Assembly: GCA_045130235.1 (NCBI GenBank)
Contig: JBGUPJ010000031.1
Location: 47,615-111,614 of the forward strand
Length of the DNA: 64,000 nucleotides
Source of the DNA: UBA1756 sp045130235
Lineage (GTDB): Bacteria; Bacteroidota; Bacteroidia; Bacteroidales; WCHB1-69
Direction of reading: 5' to 3'
Shown: positions 43,157 to 56,136 of the stretch, piece by piece
Numbering within the stretch: position 1 is the stretch's first letter
Layout: every line of letters begins with the position of its first letter
Position numbers and translations under genes: made by a program
The notes under the pieces: generated by a model
Seen by the model: only the letters and a program-made list of their open reading frames with translations
What the model was told of the DNA's origin: nothing
Database searches by the model: none

Positions 43157-43852
43157 ATGGCTAAAATATCAAAAAAACGCAAAGAGGCTTTTGCAAAGTT
43201 TGATAAGACCAAAGCTTACCCGTTGGTAGAAGCCGTAAATATCGTGAAGGACATCACCTACACCAAATTTGATGCGTCCTTCGATATTGACGTCCGTCTG
43301 GGTGTTGACCCTCGTAAGGCCAACCAGATGGTGAGAGGTATTGTGACCCTCCCGCACGGCACTGGCAAGGTGGTGAGAGTTTTGGTACTTTGTACTCCTG
43401 ACAAGGAGGAAGAGGCAAAGGCTGCCGGCGCAGATTACGTAGGCTTGGACGAATACGTTGATAAGATCAAGAAAGGTTGGACCGACGTGGACGTGATTAT
43501 CACCATGCCGAGCGTGATGCCCAAGATTGGTGCGCTGGGTAAGATTTTGGGTCCCCGTGGCTTGATGCCGAACCCGAAAGCCGGTACCGTTACGATGGAG
43601 ATCGGCAAGGCGGTTGCAGATGTGAAGGCCGGTAAGATCGACTTCAAGGTTGACAAATATGGTATCATCCATACCGGAATCGGCAAGGTGAACTTCAGCG
43701 CTGACAAGCTGGTGGAGAATGCCCGCGAGATGATGGCAACCATTATCAAGTTGAAACCGACCGCCGCAAAGGGAACCTACATCAAGAGCATTTACATCTC
43801 CTCAACCATGAGTCCTGGTGTACAAGTCGATGTTAAATCGGTTACCGTTTAA
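43157..43852 (+). CDS. rplA: 50S ribosomal protein L1 (231 aa)
   Basis: L1 forms the mobile stalk that helps release of deacylated tRNA and, in many bacteria, represses its own operon. The sequence contains VRGIVTLPHGTGKVVRVLVL, then PRGLMPNPKAGTVTMEIGKA and GKVNFSADKLVENAREMMAT. Length is standard. It starts 23 bases after rplK. Confidence 0.98.
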   Translation: MAKISKKRKEAFAKFDKTKAYPLVEAVNIVKDITYTKFDASFDIDVRLGVDPRKANQMVRGIVTLPHGTGKVVRVLVLCTPDKEEEAKAAGADYVGLDEYVDKIKKGWTDVDVIITMPSVMPKIGALGKILGPRGLMPNPKAGTVTMEIGKAVADVKAGKIDFKVDKYGIIHTGIGKVNFSADKLVENAREMMATIIKLKPTAAKGTYIKSIYISSTMSPGVQVDVKSVTV

Positions 43853-43871
43853 TTACAAAAGCTAAATTAGT

Positions 43872-44390
43872 ATGAAACAAGAACAAAAAGCTCAGATTAT
43901 TGAAGCGATTGCTGAAGATTTAGCTAATTATCCGAACGTGTATGTAACGGATATTTCCGGATTCACCGTTGAAATGGTCAACCAGCTGAGAAGACAGTGC
44001 TTCAAACGCGAGATCAAGCTGAAGGTTGTGAAGAACACCCTGCTGAAACGCGCTATGGACCAGGCTGAAGCTGATTATTCGGAAATCTATCCGGTATTGG
44101 AAGGCAGCACCGCAATCATGCTCTCCACCGTGGGTAACGCACCGGCCAAGTTAATCAAGGACTTCCGTGCGAAGAACAAGAAACCCATTGTGAAGGCCGC
44201 ATTCATTGAAAGCGCTTCCTACATTGGTGACGACCAATTAGAGAATCTTTGCAATATCAAGTCGAGAGAAGAACTCATCGGCGACATCGTCGGTCTGTTG
44301 CAGTCTCCCGCAAAGAACGTCATCTCCGCTCTTCAGTCGGGTGGTGGCAAACTTGCTGGCATCGTAAAAACTTTGTCAGAAAGAGCATAA
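43872..44390 (+). CDS. rplJ: 50S ribosomal protein L10 (172 aa)
   Basis: L10 anchors the L7/L12 stalk. The N-terminal domain has the family segment VNQLRRQCFKREIKLKVVKN; the C-terminal helices that bind L7/L12 dimers are present. Only 19 bases separate it from rplA, leaving no long L10-binding leader of the E. coli type. Confidence 0.96.
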   Translation: MKQEQKAQIIEAIAEDLANYPNVYVTDISGFTVEMVNQLRRQCFKREIKLKVVKNTLLKRAMDQAEADYSEIYPVLEGSTAIMLSTVGNAPAKLIKDFRAKNKKPIVKAAFIESASYIGDDQLENLCNIKSREELIGDIVGLLQSPAKNVISALQSGGGKLAGIVKTLSERA

Positions 44391-44435
44391 TTAAAAAATC
44401 AACAAAATTAGAAACCATTTAAAAAAATAGAAATC

Positions 44436-44813
44436 ATGGCAGATTTGAAAGCATTTGCAGAACAATTAGTTAATTTGACCGTTAAAGAAGTTAACGAGTT
44501 AGCTCAAATTTTGAAAGACGAGTACGGTATCGAGCCCGCCGCAGCCGCAGTTGCAGTTGCCGCTGGTCCCGCTGCTGGTGCCGCCGCCGCTGAAGAGGAA
44601 AAGACCGAATTCGACGTTATCCTCAAAGAAGCTGGTGCACAGAAACTCGCCGTTGTGAAAGCTGTGAAGGAACTCACCGGTCTCGGACTGAAAGAAGCCA
44701 AGGAATTGGTGGACGGCGCTCCGAAGGCTGTCAAGGAAGGTATCTCCAAAGACGAAGCCGAAGGTCTCAAGAAGGCTTTGGAAGAAGTCGGCGCAGTGAT
44801 CGAATTGAAATAA
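44436..44813 (+). CDS. rplL: 50S ribosomal protein L7/L12 (125 aa)
   Basis: L7/L12 is the multimeric stalk protein that recruits translation factors. It has an N-terminal dimerisation domain, an Ala/Gly/Pro hinge (residues ~33-53, AAAAVAVAAGPAAGAAAAEE) and the conserved C-terminal domain (KLAVVKAVKELTGLGLKEAK). Length is normal. A strong hairpin follows before rpoB. Confidence 0.97.
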   Translation: MADLKAFAEQLVNLTVKEVNELAQILKDEYGIEPAAAAVAVAAGPAAGAAAAEEEKTEFDVILKEAGAQKLAVVKAVKELTGLGLKEAKELVDGAPKAVKEGISKDEAEGLKKALEEVGAVIELK

Positions 44814-44834
44814 TTCGTTTAACCTCTGACAATC

Positions 44835-44871
44835 AAGTACAAGCCTCCCGCAGCAGTGGGGGCTTGTACTT
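44835..44871 (+). terminator. Strong hairpin between rplL and rpoB (attenuator candidate)
   Basis: AAGTACAAGCCTCC pairs with GGGGGCTTGTACTT in a stem of ~14 pairs with a loop of about nine bases, followed by TATTG and a T-run. It lies in the 165-base gap between rplL and rpoB. Partial termination here would set ribosomal stalk proteins higher than RNA polymerase subunits, as known for the E. coli operon; that function is inferred. Confidence 0.8.
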
Positions 44872-44978
44872 ATTGTATTTTTTGTGTGCCTGATGGTACA
44901 CAACCCTGCGCTCCGGTAACTTGCCGATAATACCGACCCAATTCACTTTTTTTCACCAACCTAAAAAGTAAACCAACA

Positions 44979-48782
<3,804 letters not shown>

Positions 48783-48806
48783 TAAAAAACATAATCTATA
48801 TAGAAA

Positions 48807-51800
48807 ATGGCTTTTAGAAAAGATACGAATACCAGAAAGGAGTTTTCAACCATCACCGTCAGCTTGGCCTCTCCGGAGATGATTCTGGAGCAGTCGCATG
48901 GCGAGGTGATTAAGCCGGAAACCATCAACTACAGAACCTACAAGCCCGAGCGCGACGGTCTTTTCTGCGAGAGGATTTTCGGTCCCACGAAGGACTGGGA
49001 ATGCCACTGCGGAAAGTACAAACGCATTCGTTACAAGGGCGTGGTGTGCGACCGTTGCGGTGTGGAAGTCACCGAGCGCAAGGTGCGTCGTGAACGCATG
49101 GGTCACATCCAGCTGGTGGTGCCGGTGGCTCACATCTGGTTCTTTAAGAAAATTGCCGCCCTGCTCGGTCTGCCGGCCAAGGATGTGGACGCTATCATCT
49201 ATTATGAGAAATTCGTCGTCATCCAGCCCGGTGTTGCCGAAGGCCACAAGTTCAACGAGAAAGATAAAGACGGTGTGCGCGCTTTGACGCTGCTCACTGA
49301 AGAGGAGTATTTCGAAATCACCGATAATCTGCCGGCCGACAACCGTATGCTGGAAGATTCCGATCCCAGCAAGTTCATCGCCAAGATGGGTGCTGAGGCT
49401 TTGTACGAACTCCTCCAGAAGGTGGATCTCGATAAGGAGTCATACGAGTTGCGCGACCGCGCCAACACTGAGACTTCCCAGCAGAGAAAGCAGGAAATCT
49501 TGAAAAGACTTCAGGTTTTCGAGGCCTTCCGCGACTCTCGCAAGCGCGCTGAGAACAAGCCGGAATGGATGATTGTGAAGATTATCCCTGTCACTCCTCC
49601 CGAACTTCGTCCTCTCGTTCCGCTCGATGGCGGCCGCTTCGCCACCTCTGACCTCAACGACCTCTACCGTCGTGTCATCATCCGTAACAACCGTCTGAAG
49701 AGACTCATCGAAATCAAGGCTCCCGATGTCATCATGCGTAACGAAAAACGTATGTTGCAGGAGGCTGTTGATTCACTTTTTGATAATTCCAAAAAGACCA
49801 ACTCTGTCAAGACCGAAAACAACCGTCCGCTCAAGTCCCTCTCCGACAGCTTGAAGGGCAAGCAGGGCCGTTTCCGTCAGAACTTGTTGGGTAAACGTGT
49901 GGACTACTCTGGTCGTTCGGTTATCGTGGTAGGCCCCGAGCTGCACATGAACGAATGCGGTCTGCCGAAAGACATGGCCGCCGAGCTGTTCAAGCCGTTC
50001 ATCATCCGCAAGATTTTGGAAAGAGGCATCGTGAAAACCGTGAAGTCTGCCAAGAAGATTGTGGACCGCAAGGATTCATTGATTTGGGATATTTTGGAAA
50101 ATATCTTGAAGGGTCACCCGGTACTTTTGAACCGTGCTCCTACCTTGCACCGTCTCGGTATCCAGGCATTCCAGCCGCGCCTCGTGGAAGGTAAGGCTCT
50201 CCGTCTGCACCCCCTCGTTTGTACGGCATTCAACGCCGACTTCGATGGTGACCAGATGGCTGTTCACGTACCGCTGGGCAACGCCGCCGTGCTGGAGGCT
50301 CAGATGCTGATGCTTTCATCGCACAACATCTTGAACCCCGCCAACGGTTCCCCGATTACCGTGCCTTCACAGGACATGGTTCTCGGTTTGTACTACATCA
50401 CTAAACCGCTCAAATCCACTGAGGATATGAAGGTTCCGGGCGATGGAATGTGCTTCTACTCTCCCGAAGAGGTGATTATTGCTTATAATGAAAAGAAGAT
50501 CCACCTCAACGCTACCATCAAGTGCCGCGTTAACCTCGAAGGTGACGGCAAGATGGTGCTGACTGAGACGACCGTGGGTCGTGTGCTGTTCAATCAGGTG
50601 GTTCCTGAAAACTATGGTTATATTAACAAGCTTCTCACCAAGAAGGCTTTGCGCGACATCATCGGTAGCGTTTTGCACAAATGTGGCAACGCCGCTACCA
50701 CCAAGTTCTTGGATGATGTGATGAGCATGGGCTTCCGCATGGCATTCGTGGGAGGTCTTTCCTTCAACTTGGGCGACGTGCTCATTCCAGAAGAGAAAGC
50801 CGAGATGATTGCCAAGTCCAACGAGTTGGTGGATGAAATCCAGATGCAGTATGAGTATGGTAACATCACCAACACCGAGCGTTCCAACCAGATTATTGAT
50901 GTTTGGACGCACACCAACGCCAACCTCAGTAAGGTGTTGATTAAGAAGATTGCCGCCGACCGCCAGGGCTTCAACCCGGTATATATGATGCTGGATTCTG
51001 GAGCTCGTGGTTCTGAAACTCAGATTCGTCAGCTGGCAGGTATGCGTGGTTTGATGGCAAAACCGACCAAGGCCGGTGCTTCCGGAGGTGAAATTATCGA
51101 GAACCCGATTCTCTCCAACTTCAAAGAGGGTTTGTCGGTGCTGGAGTACTTCATCTCTACGCACGGTGCTCGTAAAGGTTTGGCCGATACTGCTTTGAAG
51201 ACCGCTGACGCTGGTTACTTGACCCGTCGTTTGGTGGACGTTGCGCACGATGTCATCATCACCGAAGAGGACTGCGGTACGTTGCGTGGTTTGACCATCA
51301 CCGCTTTGAAGAAGAATGAGGAAATCATTGAGACTTTGGGTAACCGTCTGTTGGGTCGTGTGACCTTGCACGATGTGTACAACCCGAAGACCAACGAGCT
51401 CATCATCAAGGCAGGTGAAGAGCTTACCGAAGAGTATTGCGCTAAGATTGAAGAGTCTGGTATTGAAGAGGTTGAGATTCGTTCGGTGCCGACTTGCGAA
51501 TCCCGTCATGGTGTGTGCCAGAAGTGCTATGGTCGTAACTTGGCCACCGGCAAGCTGGTACAGATTGGTGAGGCCGTCGGTGTTATCGCCGCACAGTCCA
51601 TCGGTGAGCCTGGTACGCAGCTTACTCTCCGTACCTTCCACGTGGGTGGTGTGGCTGGCAACGTGGTGGCCAACAGCCGTATCCAAGCCAAGAGCGACGG
51701 CTTGTTGAGCATCGACGAGTTGCGTGCCCTTGAGAAGACCGATGAAACCGGCAAGACCTATTATATCGTGATTGGACGTTCGGCAGAAATGAAGATCATT

Positions 51801-53093
51801 GACGAGCAGACCTCTGTGGCTCTCTTCTCTGCCAACATTCCTTATGGTGCGAAACTTTACTTCAAGCATGGCGACCAGGTGAAGAAAGGCGACATCATCG
51901 CCGACTGGGATCCGTTCAATGCTGTGATTCTTTCCGAGGTGGCTGGTAAGGTTGACTTCAAAGATATCATCGAAGGTGTGACCTACCGTGTGGAGACCGA
52001 CGAGCAAGCTGGTACCCACGATCGCGTGATTGTGGAAAGCCGTCTGAAGACCAAGACTCCTACCATTTTGGTGAACGACGAAGAAGGCAATACCATTAAG
52101 ACCTTCGACATTCCTGTCGGCGCACGTCTTTCTGTGGAGCCGGGTGAAATGATCGAGTCGGGAGCCATCTTGGTGAAGATTCCGCGTTCCTTCGGTAAGT
52201 CGGGCGATATCACCGGCGGTCTGCCGCGCGTCACCGAGCTCTTCGAGGCCCGTAACCCCTCCGATCCGGCTATTGTTTCCGAAATCGATGGTGTGGTTTC
52301 CTTCGAGAAGAAGCTCAAACGTGGTAACCGTTGCGTGAACATCACCTCCAAGACAGGTGAACAGAAACAATATCTCATCCCCGCCTCCAAGCAGATTCTG
52401 GCCCAGGAGAACGACTATGTGAAAGCTGGTACGCCGCTTTCCGAAGGTGCGCTCACTCCGTCCGACATCTTGAATATCAAAGGTGCCATGAAGGTGCAGG
52501 AGTACATCGTGAATGAGATTCAGGAAGTTTACCGTCTGCAGGGTGTGAAGATCAACGACAAGCACTTCGAAGTCATCGTGCGTCAGATGATGCGTAAGAT
52601 GGAGATCGAGGATCCGGGCGATACCAAGTTCTTGCAGGGTGAATTGATCAACAAGGTTGATTTCCAGGAAGAGAACGATAAGATTTGGGAGATGAAGGTG
52701 GTGACCGACGCTGGCGACAGCACCGAGTTCATCAAGGGTCAGATTGTGACACCGAAGCAGCTCCGCGATGAGAACTCATTGTTGAAACGCCGCGACCAGA
52801 AGCTGGTGGAGGTGCGCGATGCCAATCCGGCCACCGGTAAGCCCATTCTGCAAGGTATTACCCGCGCTTCTCTGCAAATCCGCAGCTTCATCTCAGCAGC
52901 CTCCTTCCAGGAGACCACCAAGGTGCTCACCAATGCCGCTATCAACGCGCAGTCTGACCACCTGTTAGGTCTGAAGGAGAATGTCATCGTGGGACACCTC
53001 ATTCCGGCTGGTACCGGCTTGAAACGGTATCAGAACCTTGAGGTGAGCTCGATGGAAGAGTACGAAAGCCTGATGGCCTCTAAAGAAGAGTAA
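48807..53093 (+). CDS. rpoC: RNA polymerase beta-prime subunit (1428 aa)
   Basis: RpoC forms the active site with RpoB. The N-terminal zinc site (CHCGKYKRIRYKGVVCDRCG), the catalytic loop NADFDGDQMAVH and the second zinc site (CESRHGVCQKCYGRNL) are intact. GEPGTQLTLRTFHVGG marks the trigger-loop region. Length fits the family. It starts 24 bases after rpoB and ends before a strong terminator. Confidence 0.98.
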   Translation: MAFRKDTNTRKEFSTITVSLASPEMILEQSHGEVIKPETINYRTYKPERDGLFCERIFGPTKDWECHCGKYKRIRYKGVVCDRCGVEVTERKVRRERMGHIQLVVPVAHIWFFKKIAALLGLPAKDVDAIIYYEKFVVIQPGVAEGHKFNEKDKDGVRALTLLTEEEYFEITDNLPADNRMLEDSDPSKFIAKMGAEALYELLQKVDLDKESYELRDRANTETSQQRKQEILKRLQVFEAFRDSRKRAENKPEWMIVKIIPVTPPELRPLVPLDGGRFATSDLNDLYRRVIIRNNRLKRLIEIKAPDVIMRNEKRMLQEAVDSLFDNSKKTNSVKTENNRPLKSLSDSLKGKQGRFRQNLLGKRVDYSGRSVIVVGPELHMNECGLPKDMAAELFKPFIIRKILERGIVKTVKSAKKIVDRKDSLIWDILENILKGHPVLLNRAPTLHRLGIQAFQPRLVEGKALRLHPLVCTAFNADFDGDQMAVHVPLGNAAVLEAQMLMLSSHNILNPANGSPITVPSQDMVLGLYYITKPLKSTEDMKVPGDGMCFYSPEEVIIAYNEKKIHLNATIKCRVNLEGDGKMVLTETTVGRVLFNQVVPENYGYINKLLTKKALRDIIGSVLHKCGNAATTKFLDDVMSMGFRMAFVGGLSFNLGDVLIPEEKAEMIAKSNELVDEIQMQYEYGNITNTERSNQIIDVWTHTNANLSKVLIKKIAADRQGFNPVYMMLDSGARGSETQIRQLAGMRGLMAKPTKAGASGGEIIENPILSNFKEGLSVLEYFISTHGARKGLADTALKTADAGYLTRRLVDVAHDVIITEEDCGTLRGLTITALKKNEEIIETLGNRLLGRVTLHDVYNPKTNELIIKAGEELTEEYCAKIEESGIEEVEIRSVPTCESRHGVCQKCYGRNLATGKLVQIGEAVGVIAAQSIGEPGTQLTLRTFHVGGVAGNVVANSRIQAKSDGLLSIDELRALEKTDETGKTYYIVIGRSAEMKIIDEQTSVALFSANIPYGAKLYFKHGDQVKKGDIIADWDPFNAVILSEVAGKVDFKDIIEGVTYRVETDEQAGTHDRVIVESRLKTKTPTILVNDEEGNTIKTFDIPVGARLSVEPGEMIESGAILVKIPRSFGKSGDITGGLPRVTELFEARNPSDPAIVSEIDGVVSFEKKLKRGNRCVNITSKTGEQKQYLIPASKQILAQENDYVKAGTPLSEGALTPSDILNIKGAMKVQEYIVNEIQEVYRLQGVKINDKHFEVIVRQMMRKMEIEDPGDTKFLQGELINKVDFQEENDKIWEMKVVTDAGDSTEFIKGQIVTPKQLRDENSLLKRRDQKLVEVRDANPATGKPILQGITRASLQIRSFISAASFQETTKVLTNAAINAQSDHLLGLKENVIVGHLIPAGTGLKRYQNLEVSSMEEYESLMASKEE

Positions 53094-53100
53094 AAATCCA

Positions 53101-53133
53101 AAGGGGTCAGTGAACAACTGACCCCTTTTTTTG
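53101..53133 (+). terminator. Terminator of the rpoBC operon
   Basis: AAGGGGTCAGT and ACTGACCCCTT form a perfect 11-base stem with loop GAACA, followed by a T-run. It lies eight bases after the rpoC stop. Confidence 0.92.
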
Positions 53134-53158
53134 TTTTAAAAGAAAAACCAAAAATATC

Positions 53159-53455
53159 ATGCAAGAGCAAAAAATCGACATCAACCTCAGCGAAGAGGTA
53201 GCCAAAGGAACCTATTCCAACCTGACCATTATCACCCATTCCGATAACGAGTTCATCCTTGATTTCGTGGCGATGATGCCTGGTATGCCCAAGGGGAATG
53301 TCTGTTCGCGCATCATCATGACGCCTCAGAACACCAAGCGTCTTCTTGCAGCGCTGGGCGACAACATCCGCAAATTTGAGGAGAAGAACGGCCGTATCGA
53401 CGAGCGCCAGCAGGGCGTGATTCCCATGATGGGTGGCGACGGCGGACTGGCGTAA
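53159..53455 (+). CDS. DUF3467 protein (98 aa)
   Basis: This small protein starts QEQKIDINLSEEVAKGTYSN and contains the family core NLTIITHSDNEFILDFVAMM, PGMPKGNVCSRIIMTPQNTK and RLLAALGDNIRKFEEKNGRI. DUF3467 proteins are common in Bacteroidetes, often right behind rpoC as here; function is unknown. A weak hairpin follows. Confidence 0.88.
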   Translation: MQEQKIDINLSEEVAKGTYSNLTIITHSDNEFILDFVAMMPGMPKGNVCSRIIMTPQNTKRLLAALGDNIRKFEEKNGRIDERQQGVIPMMGGDGGLA

Positions 53456-53460
53456 AAACC

Positions 53461-53487
53461 AGATTTCGGAGTGAAATCTCCCTTTTT
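53461..53487 (+). terminator. Hairpin after the DUF3467 gene
   Basis: The stem AGATTTC/GAAATCT with loop GGAGT is followed by CCC and five T. It lies six bases after the stop. Confidence 0.6.
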
Positions 53488-53496
53488 AGTTTATTC

Positions 53497-54348
53497 TTAA
53501 ATCAGTATCCTCGTCTGCTTCCGGTACTCGGCATAGCCAGGTTTGTTCTTCAGCTGGCGCTTCTCCATCAGCGGGATGCTGATGCCCAGGAACAGGGCTG
53601 TCATCGCTATCGGTGCCAGTATCAGCCAGTTGAAACCGAAGAGAGAGGTGTACATCACCCACATTCCCCACCAGAACAGAATTTCACCGAAGTAGTTGGG
53701 GTGGCGACCGCGTTTCCAGAGTCCCACATTGCAATATTGTCCCGGATGGGCGGCGCGGAAGTCGTGAATCTGTTTGTCGGCGATGAGCTGGAGGGTAGGG
53801 GCGGTAAGGCACATCAGGAAGCCCAGCCCAGTGAGGAGGTTGGCGGATAGGCACGAGTCGTACAGCATAAGTGCGGGCACCATGGCCAGAAATACCACCA
53901 ATGTCGGCATCATATTCAGACCGAAGAAATTGATAATGTGGAAGATGGTAGGATGCTTGCTGCGGTATTGGGTATAGCGCCAGTCCTCGTGGGCGATGCC
54001 TTTGAAGGTGATGGCCCAGTTGCGGGTGAGCCGCCAGCCCCAATACCACGAGGCCACCAGTACGAGGATGACCGGCAGCGACCACGTGTGGGTGTAAAAG
54101 GCCCACAGCAGGAATGCCACGGGCGGGAACACGCTCCAGTAGGGGTCGTAAACCGACACGTTTTCATACAGCAGTCCGAACAGCCAGATGACGACCGTGG
54201 CGAGCACATCGGCGCAGAGCAGTGCCCACAGCGGCGGGACAGCGATGGCAGTGAGTCTGAAAAACAGAATGATTCCGGCGGCGGCGCCAAGAAGATAGAT
54301 GGCCGTGATCAGTGCGATGCTGCACGATTTGGAATAGGTGCGTTTCAT
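53497..54348 (-). CDS. DUF1295 membrane protein (steroid-reductase / methyltransferase-like, 283 aa)
   Basis: The protein has six or seven membrane helices, with the conserved C-terminal motif GLWKRGRHPNYFGEILFWWG. DUF1295 proteins share a fold with steroid 5-alpha-reductases and isoprenylcysteine methyltransferases; the RxPNYxGE motif binds NADPH or S-adenosylmethionine in relatives. The substrate is unknown. A second DUF1295 gene lies at 61277-62071. It is convergent with the DUF3467 gene, and a -7 box lies at 54374-54381. Confidence 0.85.
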   Translation of the reverse strand: MKRTYSKSCSIALITAIYLLGAAAGIILFFRLTAIAVPPLWALLCADVLATVVIWLFGLLYENVSVYDPYWSVFPPVAFLLWAFYTHTWSLPVILVLVASWYWGWRLTRNWAITFKGIAHEDWRYTQYRSKHPTIFHIINFFGLNMMPTLVVFLAMVPALMLYDSCLSANLLTGLGFLMCLTAPTLQLIADKQIHDFRAAHPGQYCNVGLWKRGRHPNYFGEILFWWGMWVMYTSLFGFNWLILAPIAMTALFLGISIPLMEKRQLKNKPGYAEYRKQTRILI

Positions 54349-54373
54349 ATTTTTTGATGGTCAAAAGAGGGTG

Positions 54374-54381
54374 CAAAAGTA
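54374..54381 (-). promoter_or_regulatory. -7 box of the DUF1295 gene
   Basis: The minus strand reads TACTTTTG followed by CACC, 26 bases before the ATG at 54348. Confidence 0.45.
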
Positions 54382-54480
54382 AACAAATTTTTAATGACGT
54401 GAAAAAACGCCATATTTACATCAAAAAATGATGGGAATATATTTTTCCATAGATGGCTGATGCGTTTTTGCCACCTTGCG

Positions 54481-54855
54481 TTACTGCTCCATCTCCGGAT
54501 TCGGCACCGACAGTGGCAGTCCTTCCTGCGAGAGGTAGAACATGTAGAGGATGGCGGGCTGGGTGCCTCGGTTCTCGCCATGGTGGACGGTGCCGACCAT
54601 CTCTACTACGGCCTCGCCCGCATGCACCACCTTTTCCGTCTCGTCCTTGTCGATAATGGTGAGTTCGCCTTGCACCAACACGCCGTAGTTCATCACGGGA
54701 TGGTGGTGCCAGCCCAATTTCTGTCCGGCGGGGAAGACGTATTTGCGGACCACCAGTTCGGGGCGGCCTTGCAGATAGTCGGGGAGTTGCGCGCCGTCCC
54801 AGCTCTGCGTGGTGCGGAGAAGTTCGGTGGTTTTGACTTGCTCTGTTGTTTCCAT
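54481..54855 (-). CDS. Cupin-domain protein (124 aa)
   Basis: This single small cupin barrel has the metal-binding first motif GWHHHPVMNYGVLVQGELT (two or three His plus Glu) and a second motif with VGTVHHGENRG. Cupins of this size bind a metal and can be dioxygenases, isomerases or storage-like proteins; the substrate cannot be told. It lies on the same strand as the DUF1295 gene, with a gap of 132 bases. Confidence 0.85.
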   Translation of the reverse strand: METTEQVKTTELLRTTQSWDGAQLPDYLQGRPELVVRKYVFPAGQKLGWHHHPVMNYGVLVQGELTIIDKDETEKVVHAGEAVVEMVGTVHHGENRGTQPAILYMFYLSQEGLPLSVPNPEMEQ

Positions 54856-54863
54856 AGTATATC

Positions 54864-55571
54864 CTATTGGTCTTTGGGGGATAGCGGTATGAAAAGATTT
54901 AATGTTTCATTGAAATGATGGGACTCGTAATCATTGTTATAGAAGAAATCGCAACAGCCAGCCCCCCTTTCGAGGATCACCCCCCACGAGTCAAACGTAG
55001 CGACACAAACCTCATAATATAAGGGATAGGGTTTCTTCTCCCGCCCCCAAAGTTGTGAAATGTCTTTAGATGCTTTTTTCTGTATACAATTCTCGTCAAT
55101 CAATGTCAGAAGTGATTTGGCACTTTCCCATCCTGTTGTTCCTTTGAAGACAAACTCCCCTATTTGAGTTTTGTCTTCCTCCCCAGTAAACTCTGCGGGC
55201 AGGGAATCTGTTTTATCACAAAACAACAGCAAAGAGCCTATTTTTTGCGCTGATAATTTCTCGTATAATGTATCCTCAACTACTTTTCTGATAGCAATAA
55301 ATTGATTACTTGAAAGATGGGAGACGAGATAAAGTTGATCCTGCTTTTGTGGGCTCTTTGTCAAGTATCGGTTCACTACATCGTTCACGTCATCGTCGTT
55401 GAAAACAATAAAGTAGCAGTATGGGTCACCAATAACATCAGGGAAGTTCACTGTGACGAGTTTCGCTTGTATATGGACGGTGTCCGTAAGCTTCAAACAG
55501 TAATCATTTTGAGCATGAAGGCAGGGAACCACAGTACACAAACAAATGAAGCAATAAATAATTTTTTTCAT
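54864..55571 (-). CDS. Secreted protein of unknown function (235 aa)
   Basis: From the ATG at 55571 the protein starts with a signal peptide (KKIIYCFICLCTVVPCLHAQ). The mature chain has mixed alpha/beta sequence (YCYFIVFNDDDVNDVVNRYL, GWESAKSLLTLIDENCI) and a Cys pair near the end (GAGCCDFFYNNDYESHHF). No family is recognised. The longer in-frame start at 55643 would add 24 residues before the signal peptide and is rejected. It ends eight bases before the cupin gene start. Confidence 0.65.
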   Translation of the reverse strand: MKKIIYCFICLCTVVPCLHAQNDYCLKLTDTVHIQAKLVTVNFPDVIGDPYCYFIVFNDDDVNDVVNRYLTKSPQKQDQLYLVSHLSSNQFIAIRKVVEDTLYEKLSAQKIGSLLLFCDKTDSLPAEFTGEEDKTQIGEFVFKGTTGWESAKSLLTLIDENCIQKKASKDISQLWGREKKPYPLYYEVCVATFDSWGVILERGAGCCDFFYNNDYESHHFNETLNLFIPLSPKDQ

Positions 55572-55675
55572 AGCACATAGATACCTGCGCCGATGAGACA
55601 CGGTATCCACAAGGGTTTCTATCACAATATTTGTCCAGTTCATATTAATGTGAAATTAATGGGGGTGAGAGACTT

Positions 55676-56098
55676 TTAATGAGTTGGTATAGACGAATTT
55701 AGCAGACATTTTGCCTTAAAAAAGGCAAGGAGTTCAGAGTTTTTTTGAGAGAAAAATGGCAAAGGAATTTCCTTGGTTCGTATTTTGGTGTTATCCTTAT
55801 ATATAATTTTATACGCTGGGAATTTGCCTTTTGTAACCGTAATGGATATAATATTATCGAAAAGTATATTACTATACCGCGAAAAAAAACGGAATGGGTA
55901 TATGATTTCAATATTTTCATTAGAAACACGCACTCTATATGTAAATATGGAAAGATATATGGGCTCAACAATCAGCATGAAATTAAAAAAATCCGCCACA
56001 CATACCGAAATCAGAAGGTAGCTTAATAGCGCAATTACAATATCAAATATTGAATAATATTGATAGAGGATCTCACTTTTTCGCCGTTTTCTTTCCAT
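55676..56098 (-). CDS. Membrane protein of unknown function (140 aa)
   Basis: A basic start (MERKRRKSEILYQYYS) is followed by two hydrophobic helices (FDIVIALLSYLLISVCVADF and FNFMLIVEPIYLSIFTY) and a C-terminal ~75-residue soluble part (NENIEIIYPFRFFSRYSNIL, DNIISITVTKGKFPAYKIIY). The helix pair plus beta-rich tail resembles small bacterial PH-like membrane proteins, but this is weak. The ATG at 56098 is preferred; an alternative start at 56140 overlaps the ATPase gene end. The region is AT-rich compared with the DUF1295 and cupin genes. Confidence 0.6.
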   Translation of the reverse strand: MERKRRKSEILYQYYSIFDIVIALLSYLLISVCVADFFNFMLIVEPIYLSIFTYRVRVSNENIEIIYPFRFFSRYSNILFDNIISITVTKGKFPAYKIIYKDNTKIRTKEIPLPFFSQKNSELLAFFKAKCLLNSSIPTH

Positions 56099-56136
56099 AG
56101 TTATAACGGGACTTCTATTTTCACTCGTTTTTTGCC

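Noticed and set aside
55745..56026. Plus-strand frames opposite the 140-residue membrane protein
   Set aside because: They are shadows of AT-rich coding sequence; the minus-strand frame has clear membrane helices and a plausible start.
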